Assembly (NCBI GenBank): GCA_949298825.1
Contig: CASFYB010000006.1
Span: forward strand, 1-64,000
Reading direction: 5' to 3'
Length of the DNA: 64,000 bases
From: an uncultured Helicobacter sp.
Lineage (GTDB): Bacteria; Campylobacterota; Campylobacteria; Campylobacterales; Helicobacteraceae
The position numbers and the translations under genes are program-made. A model generated the notes under the pieces. That model did not search any database. It was not told the DNA's origin and saw only the letters and a program-made list of their open reading frames with translations. Below, one piece after another: positions 17,415 to 26,757 of the stretch. The first letter of the stretch is position 1. Each line of letters begins with the position of its first letter.

Positions 17415-18530
17415 ATGAGTAATAAGAGATTTTTATCCTATGTTTTTAGTCTAGCATTTTTGATGATGTTAGGAGTGTGTGCTTTGCTTTTTGCCTATGA
17501 TGCTTTGGCATTTTGGCATAAGCCATGGGGCAGGGAGATGAGATTTTCTCAAGAGATGCGCCAGCAGATAAAAGGGATTATTAAGCACTTTGATTTTGAT
17601 TCTATTATTGTAGGAGATTCTTTGACTGAGGCTGTACCAGCTGGATATCTTGATCAAAAAGTCGGTGGCAAATGGGTCAATCTATCTGCCCCTGGCACAT
17701 CATTTTATGAAAAATATATTTTTTTAAACTATGCTTTTAGGCACAAGGATATCAAAGCCATCTTCTATGGTTTTGGCTCTCATGGTAGTGTGGATATTGA
17801 TGAGGTTGAAGATGTGTCAAATTATGATTTTTTATATGATGAAAATCCTTTTAATGATATGAAATATTATATCAATCGTAAATTTCTTTCCTGCGCGCTT
17901 ACTTGGTCCTCTAGTGCTAAATGCTTGAAGTTTCCAAATGATTTAGAGAATCTGCGCAATTGGATGAGTGATGATAATGCTACAAAACATTTGGGCGGAT
18001 ATTTAAAGTGGTTTGGAGATAATAAAGAGGCTCTTAAAAATGAGATAGCAAAACTTGATGCTGCGATAAAAAAAGGCTATGAGATTAAGCCATATAAAGA
18101 AAGTCTAGATAAAAATAAGGCCTATATAAAAAAATGGCTTTTTTCACTTATACAAGCTCACCCACAAACTCGATTTTATTTGGTCTTGCCAACTTTTTCG
18201 CTTTATCATTATCGTTTAACAGACCCAAGCTATTATGCCAAGTGGGAGGCTATTATTAGATGGCTTGTGCAAGAGAGCAAGGACTATAAGAATATTGAGA
18301 TTTATTCTTTAGCCACTTTAGCTTATGCAAATGATTTGGCAAATTACAAGGATGCTATTCATCATGAAATGACAATGGATGTGATGCAAGTAGATGCCAT
18401 CGCTTCAAAGGCAAAACTAGATTCTAGCAATGTTTCTAGCTTCCTTTCAAAGCTAGAATCACAAATTAAAAACTATGATTTGCAAGGGTTAAAAAATAGT
18501 TTGGAGAAAAGGCTAAAAGAGCTTGATTAA
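17415..18530 (+). CDS. Membrane-anchored SGNH-hydrolase-like protein (AlgJ/DltD-like role)
   Basis: A 371-residue protein with one N-terminal membrane helix (about 8-31) and a periplasmic domain. SIIVGDSLTEA (catalytic Ser69 in the GDS block) and a C-terminal DAIHH (DxxH) supply the Ser and Asp-His of an SGNH hydrolase fold; SAPGTSFYE lies at the glycine block position. Proteins of this layout pair with MBOAT partners and finish acyl transfer outside the membrane (AlgX/AlgJ, PatB, DltD). It follows the MBOAT by 14 bases. Its stop shares the four bases TTAA with the stop of the convergent MATE gene. Confidence 0.8.
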   Translation: MSNKRFLSYVFSLAFLMMLGVCALLFAYDALAFWHKPWGREMRFSQEMRQQIKGIIKHFDFDSIIVGDSLTEAVPAGYLDQKVGGKWVNLSAPGTSFYEKYIFLNYAFRHKDIKAIFYGFGSHGSVDIDEVEDVSNYDFLYDENPFNDMKYYINRKFLSCALTWSSSAKCLKFPNDLENLRNWMSDDNATKHLGGYLKWFGDNKEALKNEIAKLDAAIKKGYEIKPYKESLDKNKAYIKKWLFSLIQAHPQTRFYLVLPTFSLYHYRLTDPSYYAKWEAIIRWLVQESKDYKNIEIYSLATLAYANDLANYKDAIHHEMTMDVMQVDAIASKAKLDSSNVSSFLSKLESQIKNYDLQGLKNSLEKRLKELD

Positions 18531-19906
18531 ATCTCACTGCCTGAACGTTTCCAAATACCTGTCTTAAAGACGGAATAAAAGATAAATGCGCGGATGTAGG
18601 TCTCAAAAAAAATCATAAAAAATAGCCAGCCTACCCCAGCATTTAGCCACACAACAATTGCCATAGGTAAGATTCTAAAGCACCAAATACTGCATGCATT
18701 GATGGCAAGAGTAGCCTTGGTAATGCCAGCACCTCTAAGTGCCCCATCTAAGACAAAAGAGCAGATCATGGGTATTTGAGAGAAGCCTACGGCTAAAAGA
18801 TAATATATAGAAGTTTTCACCACTTCAGATTCGCTAGAAAAGATAAGAGAAAAGTTTTTTGCAAAAATAGCAAGTATCACCCCTAAAACCCCTAGCACAA
18901 GGCTTGAAAAAATTAAAATAGTCCTTATATATAGTGCGCATAAAGGGATCTTTCTAGCCCCAAGATTTTGTCCCATCAAAACCATGGCTGCCACCATAAA
19001 GCCAAAGCCAGGCATAAAGGAAAATGCCTCAATACGAGTGCCTATTTGAGCACCAGCTAATGCCAAGTCGCCAAAGTGGGTGATAAATTTAGTAGTAATG
19101 ATGAGTGAAAAAAGTGTTAAAAATCGCTCAATCCCTGCAGGGATACCAATTTTTAGTGCCTTGATAAAATAGCTGAAGTGTATTTTAAAATGTGAAAATA
19201 AATTGCCTTTGACCAATAATAAGAGTACGCAAAGCTCAATATATGCGCTCAATAAATTAGCCACCCCAGCACCAATAATCCCATAGCCCTTAAAGTCTAG
19301 AGGCTTGATCCCAAAAATGAGAATATAATGAAGAAAAATGCAAATTAATGTACTAAAAATCCGCACTAAAAAAGGATGCAAAGTATCTCCAAGTGCAGCC
19401 AGGCTTGATGTGATGATGTTTTTTAGATTTAGTGCGGGGATGGTGAAGATAACAAAATGTATATATTGCAATGCAAGCTCTTTGGTAGCCTTACTCACAC
19501 CAAGAAAATCAAAGAAGCTACCTGCAAAGTATTTTCCCACCCAAATTAAAGGCAGACTAATAAGAAAGCCAAAAATAAATAGGCTTAAAAAAACCTCATT
19601 TGTCTTTTTATACTCTTTTGCGCCATAGTATCGAGATATTTGTGCATTCGTCCCGATATAAAAAATAGCATTAATTGCAAAAAAGAGCATCAAAAAGTTT
19701 AAAGAAATGCCAATGGCAACGATATGTAAATCTCCAAGCGAGGAAATGAAAAATAAAGCCATGGCTATATTTAGGATATCTAAAAATGAGTTTGCCCCAC
19801 TAGGTAGAGCTAAGAGAGTGATTTTTTTTAATCTTATTTTGAGCGCAGGCGTAAATCTTAAGGGCTTAAATAGTTTGGCCTTAGGCGCTTGTGTGATATT
19901 TGTCAT
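18527..19906 (-). CDS. MATE family efflux transporter
   Basis: A 459-residue protein with twelve hydrophobic segments and the MATE repeat pattern (ALPSGANSFLDILN at the start, GIPAGIERFLTLFS at the start of the second half, PGFGFMVAAMVLMGQNLGA). The family exports cationic drugs or metabolites using sodium or proton gradients. The gene is three bases downstream of the methyltransferase on the same strand and converges with the surface-acylation operon. Substrate not predictable. Confidence 0.88.
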   Translation of the reverse strand: MTNITQAPKAKLFKPLRFTPALKIRLKKITLLALPSGANSFLDILNIAMALFFISSLGDLHIVAIGISLNFLMLFFAINAIFYIGTNAQISRYYGAKEYKKTNEVFLSLFIFGFLISLPLIWVGKYFAGSFFDFLGVSKATKELALQYIHFVIFTIPALNLKNIITSSLAALGDTLHPFLVRIFSTLICIFLHYILIFGIKPLDFKGYGIIGAGVANLLSAYIELCVLLLLVKGNLFSHFKIHFSYFIKALKIGIPAGIERFLTLFSLIITTKFITHFGDLALAGAQIGTRIEAFSFMPGFGFMVAAMVLMGQNLGARKIPLCALYIRTILIFSSLVLGVLGVILAIFAKNFSLIFSSESEVVKTSIYYLLAVGFSQIPMICSFVLDGALRGAGITKATLAINACSIWCFRILPMAIVVWLNAGVGWLFFMIFFETYIRAFIFYSVFKTGIWKRSGSEI

Positions 19907-19908
19907 AT

Positions 19909-20490
19909 TTAGATTCTAGCTATAAACTGACGCACACAGGCTTGTTGATCGATCCTATCGCGTGTGATGATTTTGGTTTGGTTAAGTATGATCTGACAAT
20001 CTTTAAACACCTCTAATAGCTCATCTTGATGCAAGATTTTAGCAGAATCTATATTTGTGGGGTAGTCTTTGTTTTCTTCAAATGTCTCTAAAAAGAATAG
20101 GCCATTAGGTTTTAGTGCTGATGGGATTTGATACAAGATTTTACGATTTAGAAAGTAAAAATTACAGATAACATCATAGCTTTTTGGCTCTATATGATAG
20201 GAATCTAAATCCCAGCATAGAAGTTCTAATGAGCCTTTTGTTTGATGATTATTAGATTCTCCATAGAGCTTATTGGCAAGATTGATGGCTATATCAGAGA
20301 TATCTATAGCCCTAACATCAAGCCCGCAAGAAGCTAGGAATCTTGCATTCCTTCCATTGCCACAGGCTATATCTAGCGCCCTTCCACTGTGGGGGAGAAG
20401 CATGGTAGATTCTCTAATAATATCGCTACTTTCTAGTGGCATTTGCATTTGCAAGTAGCGCTTATTCCATTTTTCTTTATCTTCTTGCAT
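19909..20490 (-). CDS. SAM-dependent methyltransferase (TehB-like)
   Basis: A 193-residue class I methyltransferase. Motif I is ALDIACGNGRNARFLASCG (about residues 38-56), followed by an acidic VRAIDISDIAI and YDVICNFYFLNRKILYQIP, a pattern like TehB and small thiopurine or tellurite methyltransferases. It starts with MQEDKEKWNKRY, also typical of that group. Substrate unknown. Confidence 0.8.
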   Translation of the reverse strand: MQEDKEKWNKRYLQMQMPLESSDIIRESTMLLPHSGRALDIACGNGRNARFLASCGLDVRAIDISDIAINLANKLYGESNNHQTKGSLELLCWDLDSYHIEPKSYDVICNFYFLNRKILYQIPSALKPNGLFFLETFEENKDYPTNIDSAKILHQDELLEVFKDCQIILNQTKIITRDRIDQQACVRQFIARI

Positions 20491-20577
20491 AATTTTCTTG
20501 CATATTCTCTTTTTGGTTTTGTAAAATTAAAGCACAAAAATTTTAACCCCATTATATTTAGATACATTTGAGGAATC

Positions 20578-21969
20578 ATGATGAAACAAAGACAAACCTG
20601 GAGCTCTCGCTTAACTTATATTTTAACAGTAGCAGGCGCTACAATAGGCTTTGGAGCTACTTGGCGTTTCCCTTATATGGTCGGTGAACATGGCGGTGGG
20701 GCGTATGTTTTGGTTTTTATACTTGCGATGATTTTAGTGGGGATACCACTTATTTTGGTAGAAAATGTGATTGGACGCAGGGCACATTGTAATAGTATAG
20801 ATGCTTTTGGTGGAATGGCAAATGGTAAAAAGATAGCCTCTATTTGGAAGGTGATAGGGTATATGGGGCTTATTGGTGCTTTTGGGATTTTGGCTTATTA
20901 TATGGTGCTTGGGGGCTGGGTGATCTCTTATGTGGTAAATCTTATTCTTGGTTTTTTTCATCTTTCTGATTTGAATCTAAGCCAGCCGGTTAATAAAGAT
21001 CTTACATTGCATTTTTTTCAAAGCCATATTGAAAATTCGCCATTTGAGATTGGTATTTTTACCTTTATTTTTGTTGTGATTAATTGGGTGATTTTAAAAA
21101 AGGGGATTATTGAAGGGATTGAGCGTTCAGTTAAGTATTTGATGCCACTTTTATTTTTATGTCTTATAGCAGTGGTATTGCGCAATCTATTTTTAGAAGG
21201 GAGTGGTGAGGGGATAAAATTTTATTTGATGCCAGATTTTAGCGCTATTACTCCTGAGTTATTTTTATATGTTTTAGGGCAGGTATTTTTTGCACTAAGC
21301 ATCGGTTTTGGTGTGATGATCACACTTTCATCGCATTTGAGTAAAGATGAGAATCTAATTAAGACTGCAAGCATTACAAGCGTGATTAATACAATTATTG
21401 CTATATTGTGTGGTTTTATGATTTTCCCTGCACTTTTCTCAGCATCTCTTGCTCCAGATTCTGGACCTTCTTTAGTATTTCAGACATTACCTATTGCATT
21501 TTCTAGGATGCATTTTGGCACTATTTTTGCGATCATATTTTTCTTGCTTTTAATCATTGCGGCCTTGACTACTTCTATTACGATTTACCAGGTGCTTATC
21601 TCTGTCTTGCAAGAAAAGTTTAGATTCTCTAAGAATACGGCTATTAACTGTGTGCTAGGACTTACTTTTATTTTGGGGAATCTGCCTTGTATCCTTACTT
21701 ATGGTCCTTGGAGTGAAGTGCGTTTTTTTGGACGCAATATTTTTGATAGTTTTGATTTTATTAGTGGGAATATCTTTTTTATTATTACAGCATTTTTATC
21801 CTGTATTTTTGTAGGGTGGGTGCTTAAAGAGGAAGCATTGATAGAATTTGATAGAGGTTTTACCAAAAAACCTTCGGTATTATCTAAGATCTGGCTTTTT
21901 TATATTCGTTATGTGATTGTTTTAATCATAGCTGTTATTTTTTTAAGCGGATTTTTCTTGCATATTTAG
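20578..21969 (+). CDS. Sodium:neurotransmitter symporter family transporter
   Basis: A 463-residue LeuT-fold transporter with about eleven helices. Helix 1 carries TVAGATIGFGATWRFPYMVG, the sodium and substrate site; AYYMVLGGWVISYV and SIGFGVMITLSSHL are also family motifs. It is probably a sodium-driven amino-acid importer. The start ATG 20578 has GAGGA at 20570-20574; ATG 20581 is equally possible. It is a paralogue of the fragment at the left edge. Bacterial members of this length usually have eleven rather than twelve helices. Confidence 0.9.
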   Translation: MMKQRQTWSSRLTYILTVAGATIGFGATWRFPYMVGEHGGGAYVLVFILAMILVGIPLILVENVIGRRAHCNSIDAFGGMANGKKIASIWKVIGYMGLIGAFGILAYYMVLGGWVISYVVNLILGFFHLSDLNLSQPVNKDLTLHFFQSHIENSPFEIGIFTFIFVVINWVILKKGIIEGIERSVKYLMPLLFLCLIAVVLRNLFLEGSGEGIKFYLMPDFSAITPELFLYVLGQVFFALSIGFGVMITLSSHLSKDENLIKTASITSVINTIIAILCGFMIFPALFSASLAPDSGPSLVFQTLPIAFSRMHFGTIFAIIFFLLLIIAALTTSITIYQVLISVLQEKFRFSKNTAINCVLGLTFILGNLPCILTYGPWSEVRFFGRNIFDSFDFISGNIFFIITAFLSCIFVGWVLKEEALIEFDRGFTKKPSVLSKIWLFYIRYVIVLIIAVIFLSGFFLHI

Positions 21970-22036
21970 TGCTTTTAGATTGTTAGTCTAAGTCTTTTTT
22001 GTTACAATTTATAAGAAGTTATGATAAAGGATTTTT

Positions 22037-24802
22037 ATGGATTATAAAGAGACTCTTTGTTTGCCACAGACTCAGTTTTCTATGCGTGGAAATTTGCCTA
22101 ATAATGAACCTATACGCTATAAACAGTGGAGGGATAATCATAGCTATAAGAAAATGCTCACTTTAAGAGCAGATGCTACAAAAAGCTTTTATCTTCATGA
22201 TGGACCGCCTTATGCAAATGGTCATTTGCATATTGGTCATGCACTCAATAAAATCCTAAAAGACATTATCATTAAGTTTCATTATTTTAATGGAGAAAAG
22301 ATCGCCTATACGCCTGGTTGGGATTGTCATGGATTGCCTATAGAGCAGCAAGTAGAAAAAGCCCTTGGCAGAGAAAAAAAGCAGACTTTAAGTACAAAAG
22401 AGATTAGAGCACTTTGTCGTGAACATGCAGCCAAGTTTGTGAAGATCCAAAGTGATGAGTTTGAAAGTCTTGGGGTATTGGGAGATTTTGATAATCCTTA
22501 TAAAACAATGGATTTTAAATTTGAAGCTGATATTTATCGCACTCTAATCAAAGTGATACAAAATGGATTATTGGCTCAAAGAAATAAGCCAATTTACTGG
22601 AGTTGGGCTTGTCAGACAGCGCTTGCAGATGCTGAGGTGGAGTATCAAGATAAGCAATCAGATTCTGTATTTGTGGCTTTTAATCTAGATAAAGAGGCTT
22701 TGGCTAAACTTGGGATTGAAGCAGGAGCTATGGTGATATGGACCACTACTCCTTGGACATTACCAGCTAATGTTGCTATAGCATTAAATCCTAAAGCTAG
22801 CTATGTACTGACTAAAAATGGCTATATCGTGGCTAAGGCTTTGCATGAGAAAATGGTAGAAAATGGAGTGGTGGATTCTGAAATTATAGGTGAGTTTGAT
22901 GCTAAGAATCTTGAAAATCTTAATGCTATTAATCCTTTAAATAATAGATCTTCTCGTTTGATTTTAGGTGAGCATGTAAGCTTAGATGATGGTACGGGCG
23001 CAGTACATACAGCAACTGGACATGGTGAGGAGGATTACTATGTGGGCTTGAAATATGATTTAGAAGTATTAATGCCTGTAGATGATTATGGTTGCTATGA
23101 TCAAGAGATCATCCAAAAAAAGCTTTTACCAGAATCTTTTTTAGGCAAGCATATTTTTAAGGCTCAAGATGAGATCTTAAAACTTTTGGGCACATCACTT
23201 TTAAAGCATCAAAAGATTACACACTCCTATCCACATTGCTGGCGATCTCATGAGCCTGTCATTTATAGAGCTACCACGCAGTGGTTTATTTTGATGGATA
23301 AGCCTATGGAGCATGGAGAGGCAAAGGGTAAGACCTTGCGTCAAGTCGCACTAGAAGAGATTGATAAAACTATTTTTTACCCTGAGGCGGGGCGCAATCG
23401 CATCCGATCGATGGTGGAAAATAGACCAGATTGGTGTATTTCTAGGCAGAGGGATTGGGGTGTGCCTATTGCTATTTTTTATAATAAAAAAACAGGTGAA
23501 CATCTATTTGATTGTGAGGTGTTGGAGTTTATTGCAAATCGCTTTGAAAAAGAAGGTTGTGATATTTGGTGGAGTGAAGATATCAAATCCTTATTGCCAA
23601 AAGACTATGAGCATTTAGCTGGTGATTTAGAAAAAGGTATGCATATTTTAGATGTTTGGTTTGAGAGTGGCAGCACATGGAATGCAGTGCTTAAAAATAA
23701 AGATAATGCATCAAAATATGAAGCAGGTGAGTATCCAGCTGATATGTATTTAGAGGGAAGCGATCAGCATAGAGGTTGGTTCCAAAGCTCTCTTTTACTC
23801 TCTTGTGCGATCAATGGGCATGCGCCTTTTAAGTCTGTACTCACACATGGCTTTACTGTGGATGAGAAGGGTGAAAAGATGAGTAAAAGCAAGGGCAATG
23901 TTATTGCTCCTGAAAATGTTTTGAAAACCCAAGGCAGTGAGATTTTACGCTTATGGGTGGGGATGAATGACTATCATAGCGATTTAAAAATATCTAGCAA
24001 CATCCTTACTCAAGTAAGTGAGCAGTATAGAAAGCTAAGAAATACTATCCGCTTTCTGCTTGCTAATATTAATGACTTAGAGAATCTAGCTAGCTTTGAA
24101 GAGATGAGCGAGATTGATGCTTGGATTTTAAATGTTAGTGCGGATGTGTTTGAACGTGTGAGGGGATATTTTAGCCAATATGATTTTGTTAAGGGCTTGC
24201 AGATATTGATGCATTATGTTGCCAATGAACTAAGTGGAATCTATATGGACTTATGCAAAGATAGTCTTTATTGTGATGATAGGGATTCTAGGGCTGTGCG
24301 TGCATCAAAAAGCGCGATGCTTTATATCGCTCGTAATTTGATGCATATTCTTGCCCCTATTCTTACCTATAGCATTGATGAGGCAATCGAGTTTGCTCCT
24401 GATATCTTTAAAAAGGCAGGTGGCGGGGAGATCAAAGATGTATTTGAGCTCACCCCCCTTGAGATAAAAAAAGTCCCCTTGAAACAGAATTTTGATTTTC
24501 TTCTTGCTCTTCGTTCTAAGTTTGGAGAGGTGATTGATCATCTCAAGAAAGAAAAGATTATTAAATCTAGCCTTGAGGCTTGTATCGTAAGTCAGGTGGA
24601 TTTTGATGATTTAGATAAATGGCTCATTATCAGTCAGGCACTTAAAGAAGTCAATAATAAAGAGCGTTTGGCTAGTTTTGAGGTGGATGGCATGATATTT
24701 GAGCTTTATTATGCAGATGGACATAAATGTCCAAGATGCTGGAGATATCTTGCTAGCATAGAAGATGGGCTATGTGAGCGATGCAAGGAAGTGATTAGAT
24801 AA
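22037..24802 (+). CDS. ileS: Isoleucyl-tRNA synthetase
   Basis: A 921-residue class I synthetase. Visible are the HIGH motif (PPYANGHLHIGHAL, about 55-68), the CP1 editing domain with TTTPWTLPANVA (about 235), the KMSKS loop (GEKMSKSKGN, about 615), and a C-terminal zinc finger CPRCW...CERC. The length is normal for the bacterial type. A bidirectional terminator lies at its 3' end. Confidence 0.97.
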   Translation: MDYKETLCLPQTQFSMRGNLPNNEPIRYKQWRDNHSYKKMLTLRADATKSFYLHDGPPYANGHLHIGHALNKILKDIIIKFHYFNGEKIAYTPGWDCHGLPIEQQVEKALGREKKQTLSTKEIRALCREHAAKFVKIQSDEFESLGVLGDFDNPYKTMDFKFEADIYRTLIKVIQNGLLAQRNKPIYWSWACQTALADAEVEYQDKQSDSVFVAFNLDKEALAKLGIEAGAMVIWTTTPWTLPANVAIALNPKASYVLTKNGYIVAKALHEKMVENGVVDSEIIGEFDAKNLENLNAINPLNNRSSRLILGEHVSLDDGTGAVHTATGHGEEDYYVGLKYDLEVLMPVDDYGCYDQEIIQKKLLPESFLGKHIFKAQDEILKLLGTSLLKHQKITHSYPHCWRSHEPVIYRATTQWFILMDKPMEHGEAKGKTLRQVALEEIDKTIFYPEAGRNRIRSMVENRPDWCISRQRDWGVPIAIFYNKKTGEHLFDCEVLEFIANRFEKEGCDIWWSEDIKSLLPKDYEHLAGDLEKGMHILDVWFESGSTWNAVLKNKDNASKYEAGEYPADMYLEGSDQHRGWFQSSLLLSCAINGHAPFKSVLTHGFTVDEKGEKMSKSKGNVIAPENVLKTQGSEILRLWVGMNDYHSDLKISSNILTQVSEQYRKLRNTIRFLLANINDLENLASFEEMSEIDAWILNVSADVFERVRGYFSQYDFVKGLQILMHYVANELSGIYMDLCKDSLYCDDRDSRAVRASKSAMLYIARNLMHILAPILTYSIDEAIEFAPDIFKKAGGGEIKDVFELTPLEIKKVPLKQNFDFLLALRSKFGEVIDHLKKEKIIKSSLEACIVSQVDFDDLDKWLIISQALKEVNNKERLASFEVDGMIFELYYADGHKCPRCWRYLASIEDGLCERCKEVIR

Positions 24803-24803
24803 G

Positions 24804-24825
24804 AAAAGAGGAATCACCCTCTTTT
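24804..24825 (+). terminator. Bidirectional terminator between ileS and the amino-acid permease
   Basis: The stem AAAAGAGG / CCTCTTTT with a six-base loop is followed by T on the plus strand and preceded by A on it, so it can end both ileS and the long minus-strand run with cdtABC. The stop codon of the permease lies in the loop. Confidence 0.75.
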
Positions 24826-26175
24826 TAATCTATTTTGTAGCACATACCCTAGATAGCAGATTAGGATAAAGACAAGTGTGGCGATGATTGGTACTTGTTG
24901 CATTTTATCAAAGCAACATCCAATGATAGATAGAGTCATTAAGACTAAAGCCATAATTGGCGTATAGGGCATAAATGGTGTTTTATAAGGTAGTTTGGCC
25001 TCTTCTTGTTTATTTATTTTTTTGCGGAAATTATATTGAGCAAGACTTACAGACATCCAGGTCAATAATGATGTAAAACCAGACATTCCGATTAATGTTG
25101 CAAATACTAACTCTGGTGAAAATATCAATGATCCAAGCGCACTAAGCCCACCAAGCATTGAGAATATAACAGCATTAATCGGTATCCCTCTAGAGTTGAC
25201 TTTGCCAAAAAAGGCTGGAATCTTTTTTTGATTCCCCAGGCTCCATAGCATCCTAGATGAGGCATAGAGAGCTGAGTTGCTTACAGAAAAAATGGCAATG
25301 ATGATAATAAAATTCATAATATCACCGGCAAATGGGATGCCAATTTTATCTAGTACGGCTACAAATGGGCTGGCTGAGGTTTTAGCATCATCATAGGGTA
25401 AAAGAGTGGAGATGATAAATACTGTCCCGATAAAAAAGACTACAAGGCGCCAGAGTGTGGCATTAATAGCTTTTGGCATGGCTTCTTGTGGATTTTTAGT
25501 TTCACCTACAGCAACACCAATCACTTCAGTACCAGAGAAAGCAAAGTTTACAGCTAGAATCGTCATCAAAATTGCCCCCATACCATTTGGGAACCATCCA
25601 TCAGAATAGTAGTTGATAAATGTCAGCCCTATCCCATCTTTAAAAATATGATAGACAATAACCCCAAGCCCAAGAATAAGAAAAATAGCGACAGCTACCA
25701 CCTTTATAAATGAGAGGATGAATTCACCTTCGGCAAATATTTTGACTGTAAAAATATTGAGGGCAAAAATAATGATTCCAAAGATACTGGCCCAAACCCA
25801 TACAGGAGAGTTAGGAAACCATTTTTGCATCAAGAGCCCTACAGCTGTAAACTCACCCCCCAATGCCACGACCCATGTCAGCCAGTATAACCACGTGACA
25901 ATATAGCCTATAGATGGTGAGATAAAATTATGAGCATATTCACCAAAGCTAGCAGTATGAGGAAATGCAGAGCTAAGCTCACCCAAAGAAAGCATCACTG
26001 TATAAACAATAATAGCTCCTATGCAATAAGAAAGCAGCGTGCCAAGTGCGCCAGCATGGTGGAGATTTTCTCCTGTGGCGACAAAAAGCCCTGTACCAAT
26101 CACACCACCAAAAGCAATCATCATCAGATGGCGGTTTTTCATAATGCGGCGAAAGCCTTGGTTATTACCTTGCAA
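24814..26175 (-). CDS. Amino-acid permease (APC superfamily, AAT type)
   Basis: A 453-residue, twelve-helix permease. GGVIGTGLFVATG (about 18-30) and FGEYAHNFISPSIGYIVTWLYW are typical of the amino acid transporter (AAT) group that includes LysP, AnsP and RocE-like proteins; the substrate cannot be told from this. The start is TTG 26175, with AAGGATA just upstream that also lies right after the cdtC stop, only nine bases away. It is therefore probably cotranscribed with the toxin genes. Confidence 0.88.
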   Translation of the reverse strand: MQGNNQGFRRIMKNRHLMMIAFGGVIGTGLFVATGENLHHAGALGTLLSYCIGAIIVYTVMLSLGELSSAFPHTASFGEYAHNFISPSIGYIVTWLYWLTWVVALGGEFTAVGLLMQKWFPNSPVWVWASIFGIIIFALNIFTVKIFAEGEFILSFIKVVAVAIFLILGLGVIVYHIFKDGIGLTFINYYSDGWFPNGMGAILMTILAVNFAFSGTEVIGVAVGETKNPQEAMPKAINATLWRLVVFFIGTVFIISTLLPYDDAKTSASPFVAVLDKIGIPFAGDIMNFIIIIAIFSVSNSALYASSRMLWSLGNQKKIPAFFGKVNSRGIPINAVIFSMLGGLSALGSLIFSPELVFATLIGMSGFTSLLTWMSVSLAQYNFRKKINKQEEAKLPYKTPFMPYTPIMALVLMTLSIIGCCFDKMQQVPIIATLVFILICYLGYVLQNRLKRG

Positions 26176-26184
26176 GTTATATCC

Positions 26185-26748
26185 TTATTTTGACAATATT
26201 TTGGCATCCCTAAGCGGTGGGGCAATAACTAACAGAAAACGCGTATCTATGAGCGTTAATGGATTAAAAAAGCATTTTTTAATACCAAAGTCTCGTCCAC
26301 GAGGTAGCTGAGGATTGTCAAATACCATAATACATTCATCACCATTTAAGACTAAAGAGCGGATCTGTACGGCTGAAGAGCTTGTGGGCATGATGGAAAA
26401 TAGAGTTTCAAATAACCCCTCTTCAATATCCTTTTTGCAGGGTTTAGGACGGAAAAAGCCACTCTCATCAATCCCAAGACAAACATTATCATTCTTAGGA
26501 CTTACAAACTGTACGATACCATAAGGCATCTTTTTGCCAATAGGATCTTTATCTTTAAACTTATCAGGCAAAGTGATTTCTCTAAGCTTCCAGTTTACTT
26601 CATTATCATCAACCTTTAAGATATCGCCAGAAAAAAGACTTCTTAGATGAAAGGTTTCTGTAAAGTCATCCAAGTCTTCAACAGGCATAGCATGGCCCAA
26701 TGAAATAAGGCTTAGGGCTAAAAGATAGATTGTAATTATTTTTTTCAT
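26185..26748 (-). CDS. cdtC: Cytolethal distending toxin subunit C
   Basis: A 187-residue protein with a signal peptide (MKKIITIYLLALSLISLGHA). The rest folds in CdtC family members as a ricin-B-type lectin domain; motifs seen are HLRSLFSGDILKVDDNEVNWKL, VCLGIDESGFF and RFLLVIAPPLRDAKI. With CdtA it forms the cell-binding part that carries CdtB into host cells. It is the last of three toxin genes with nine-base gaps between them. The sequence appears intact. Confidence 0.92.
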   Translation of the reverse strand: MKKIITIYLLALSLISLGHAMPVEDLDDFTETFHLRSLFSGDILKVDDNEVNWKLREITLPDKFKDKDPIGKKMPYGIVQFVSPKNDNVCLGIDESGFFRPKPCKKDIEEGLFETLFSIMPTSSSAVQIRSLVLNGDECIMVFDNPQLPRGRDFGIKKCFFNPLTLIDTRFLLVIAPPLRDAKILSK

Positions 26749-26757
26749 CCTTACTCC

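Noticed and set aside
12355..18530. Idea that the 12-18 kb operon is a mobile island.
   Set aside because: No insertion sequence, integrase, direct repeat or tRNA border is visible, and codon use looks like the surroundings.
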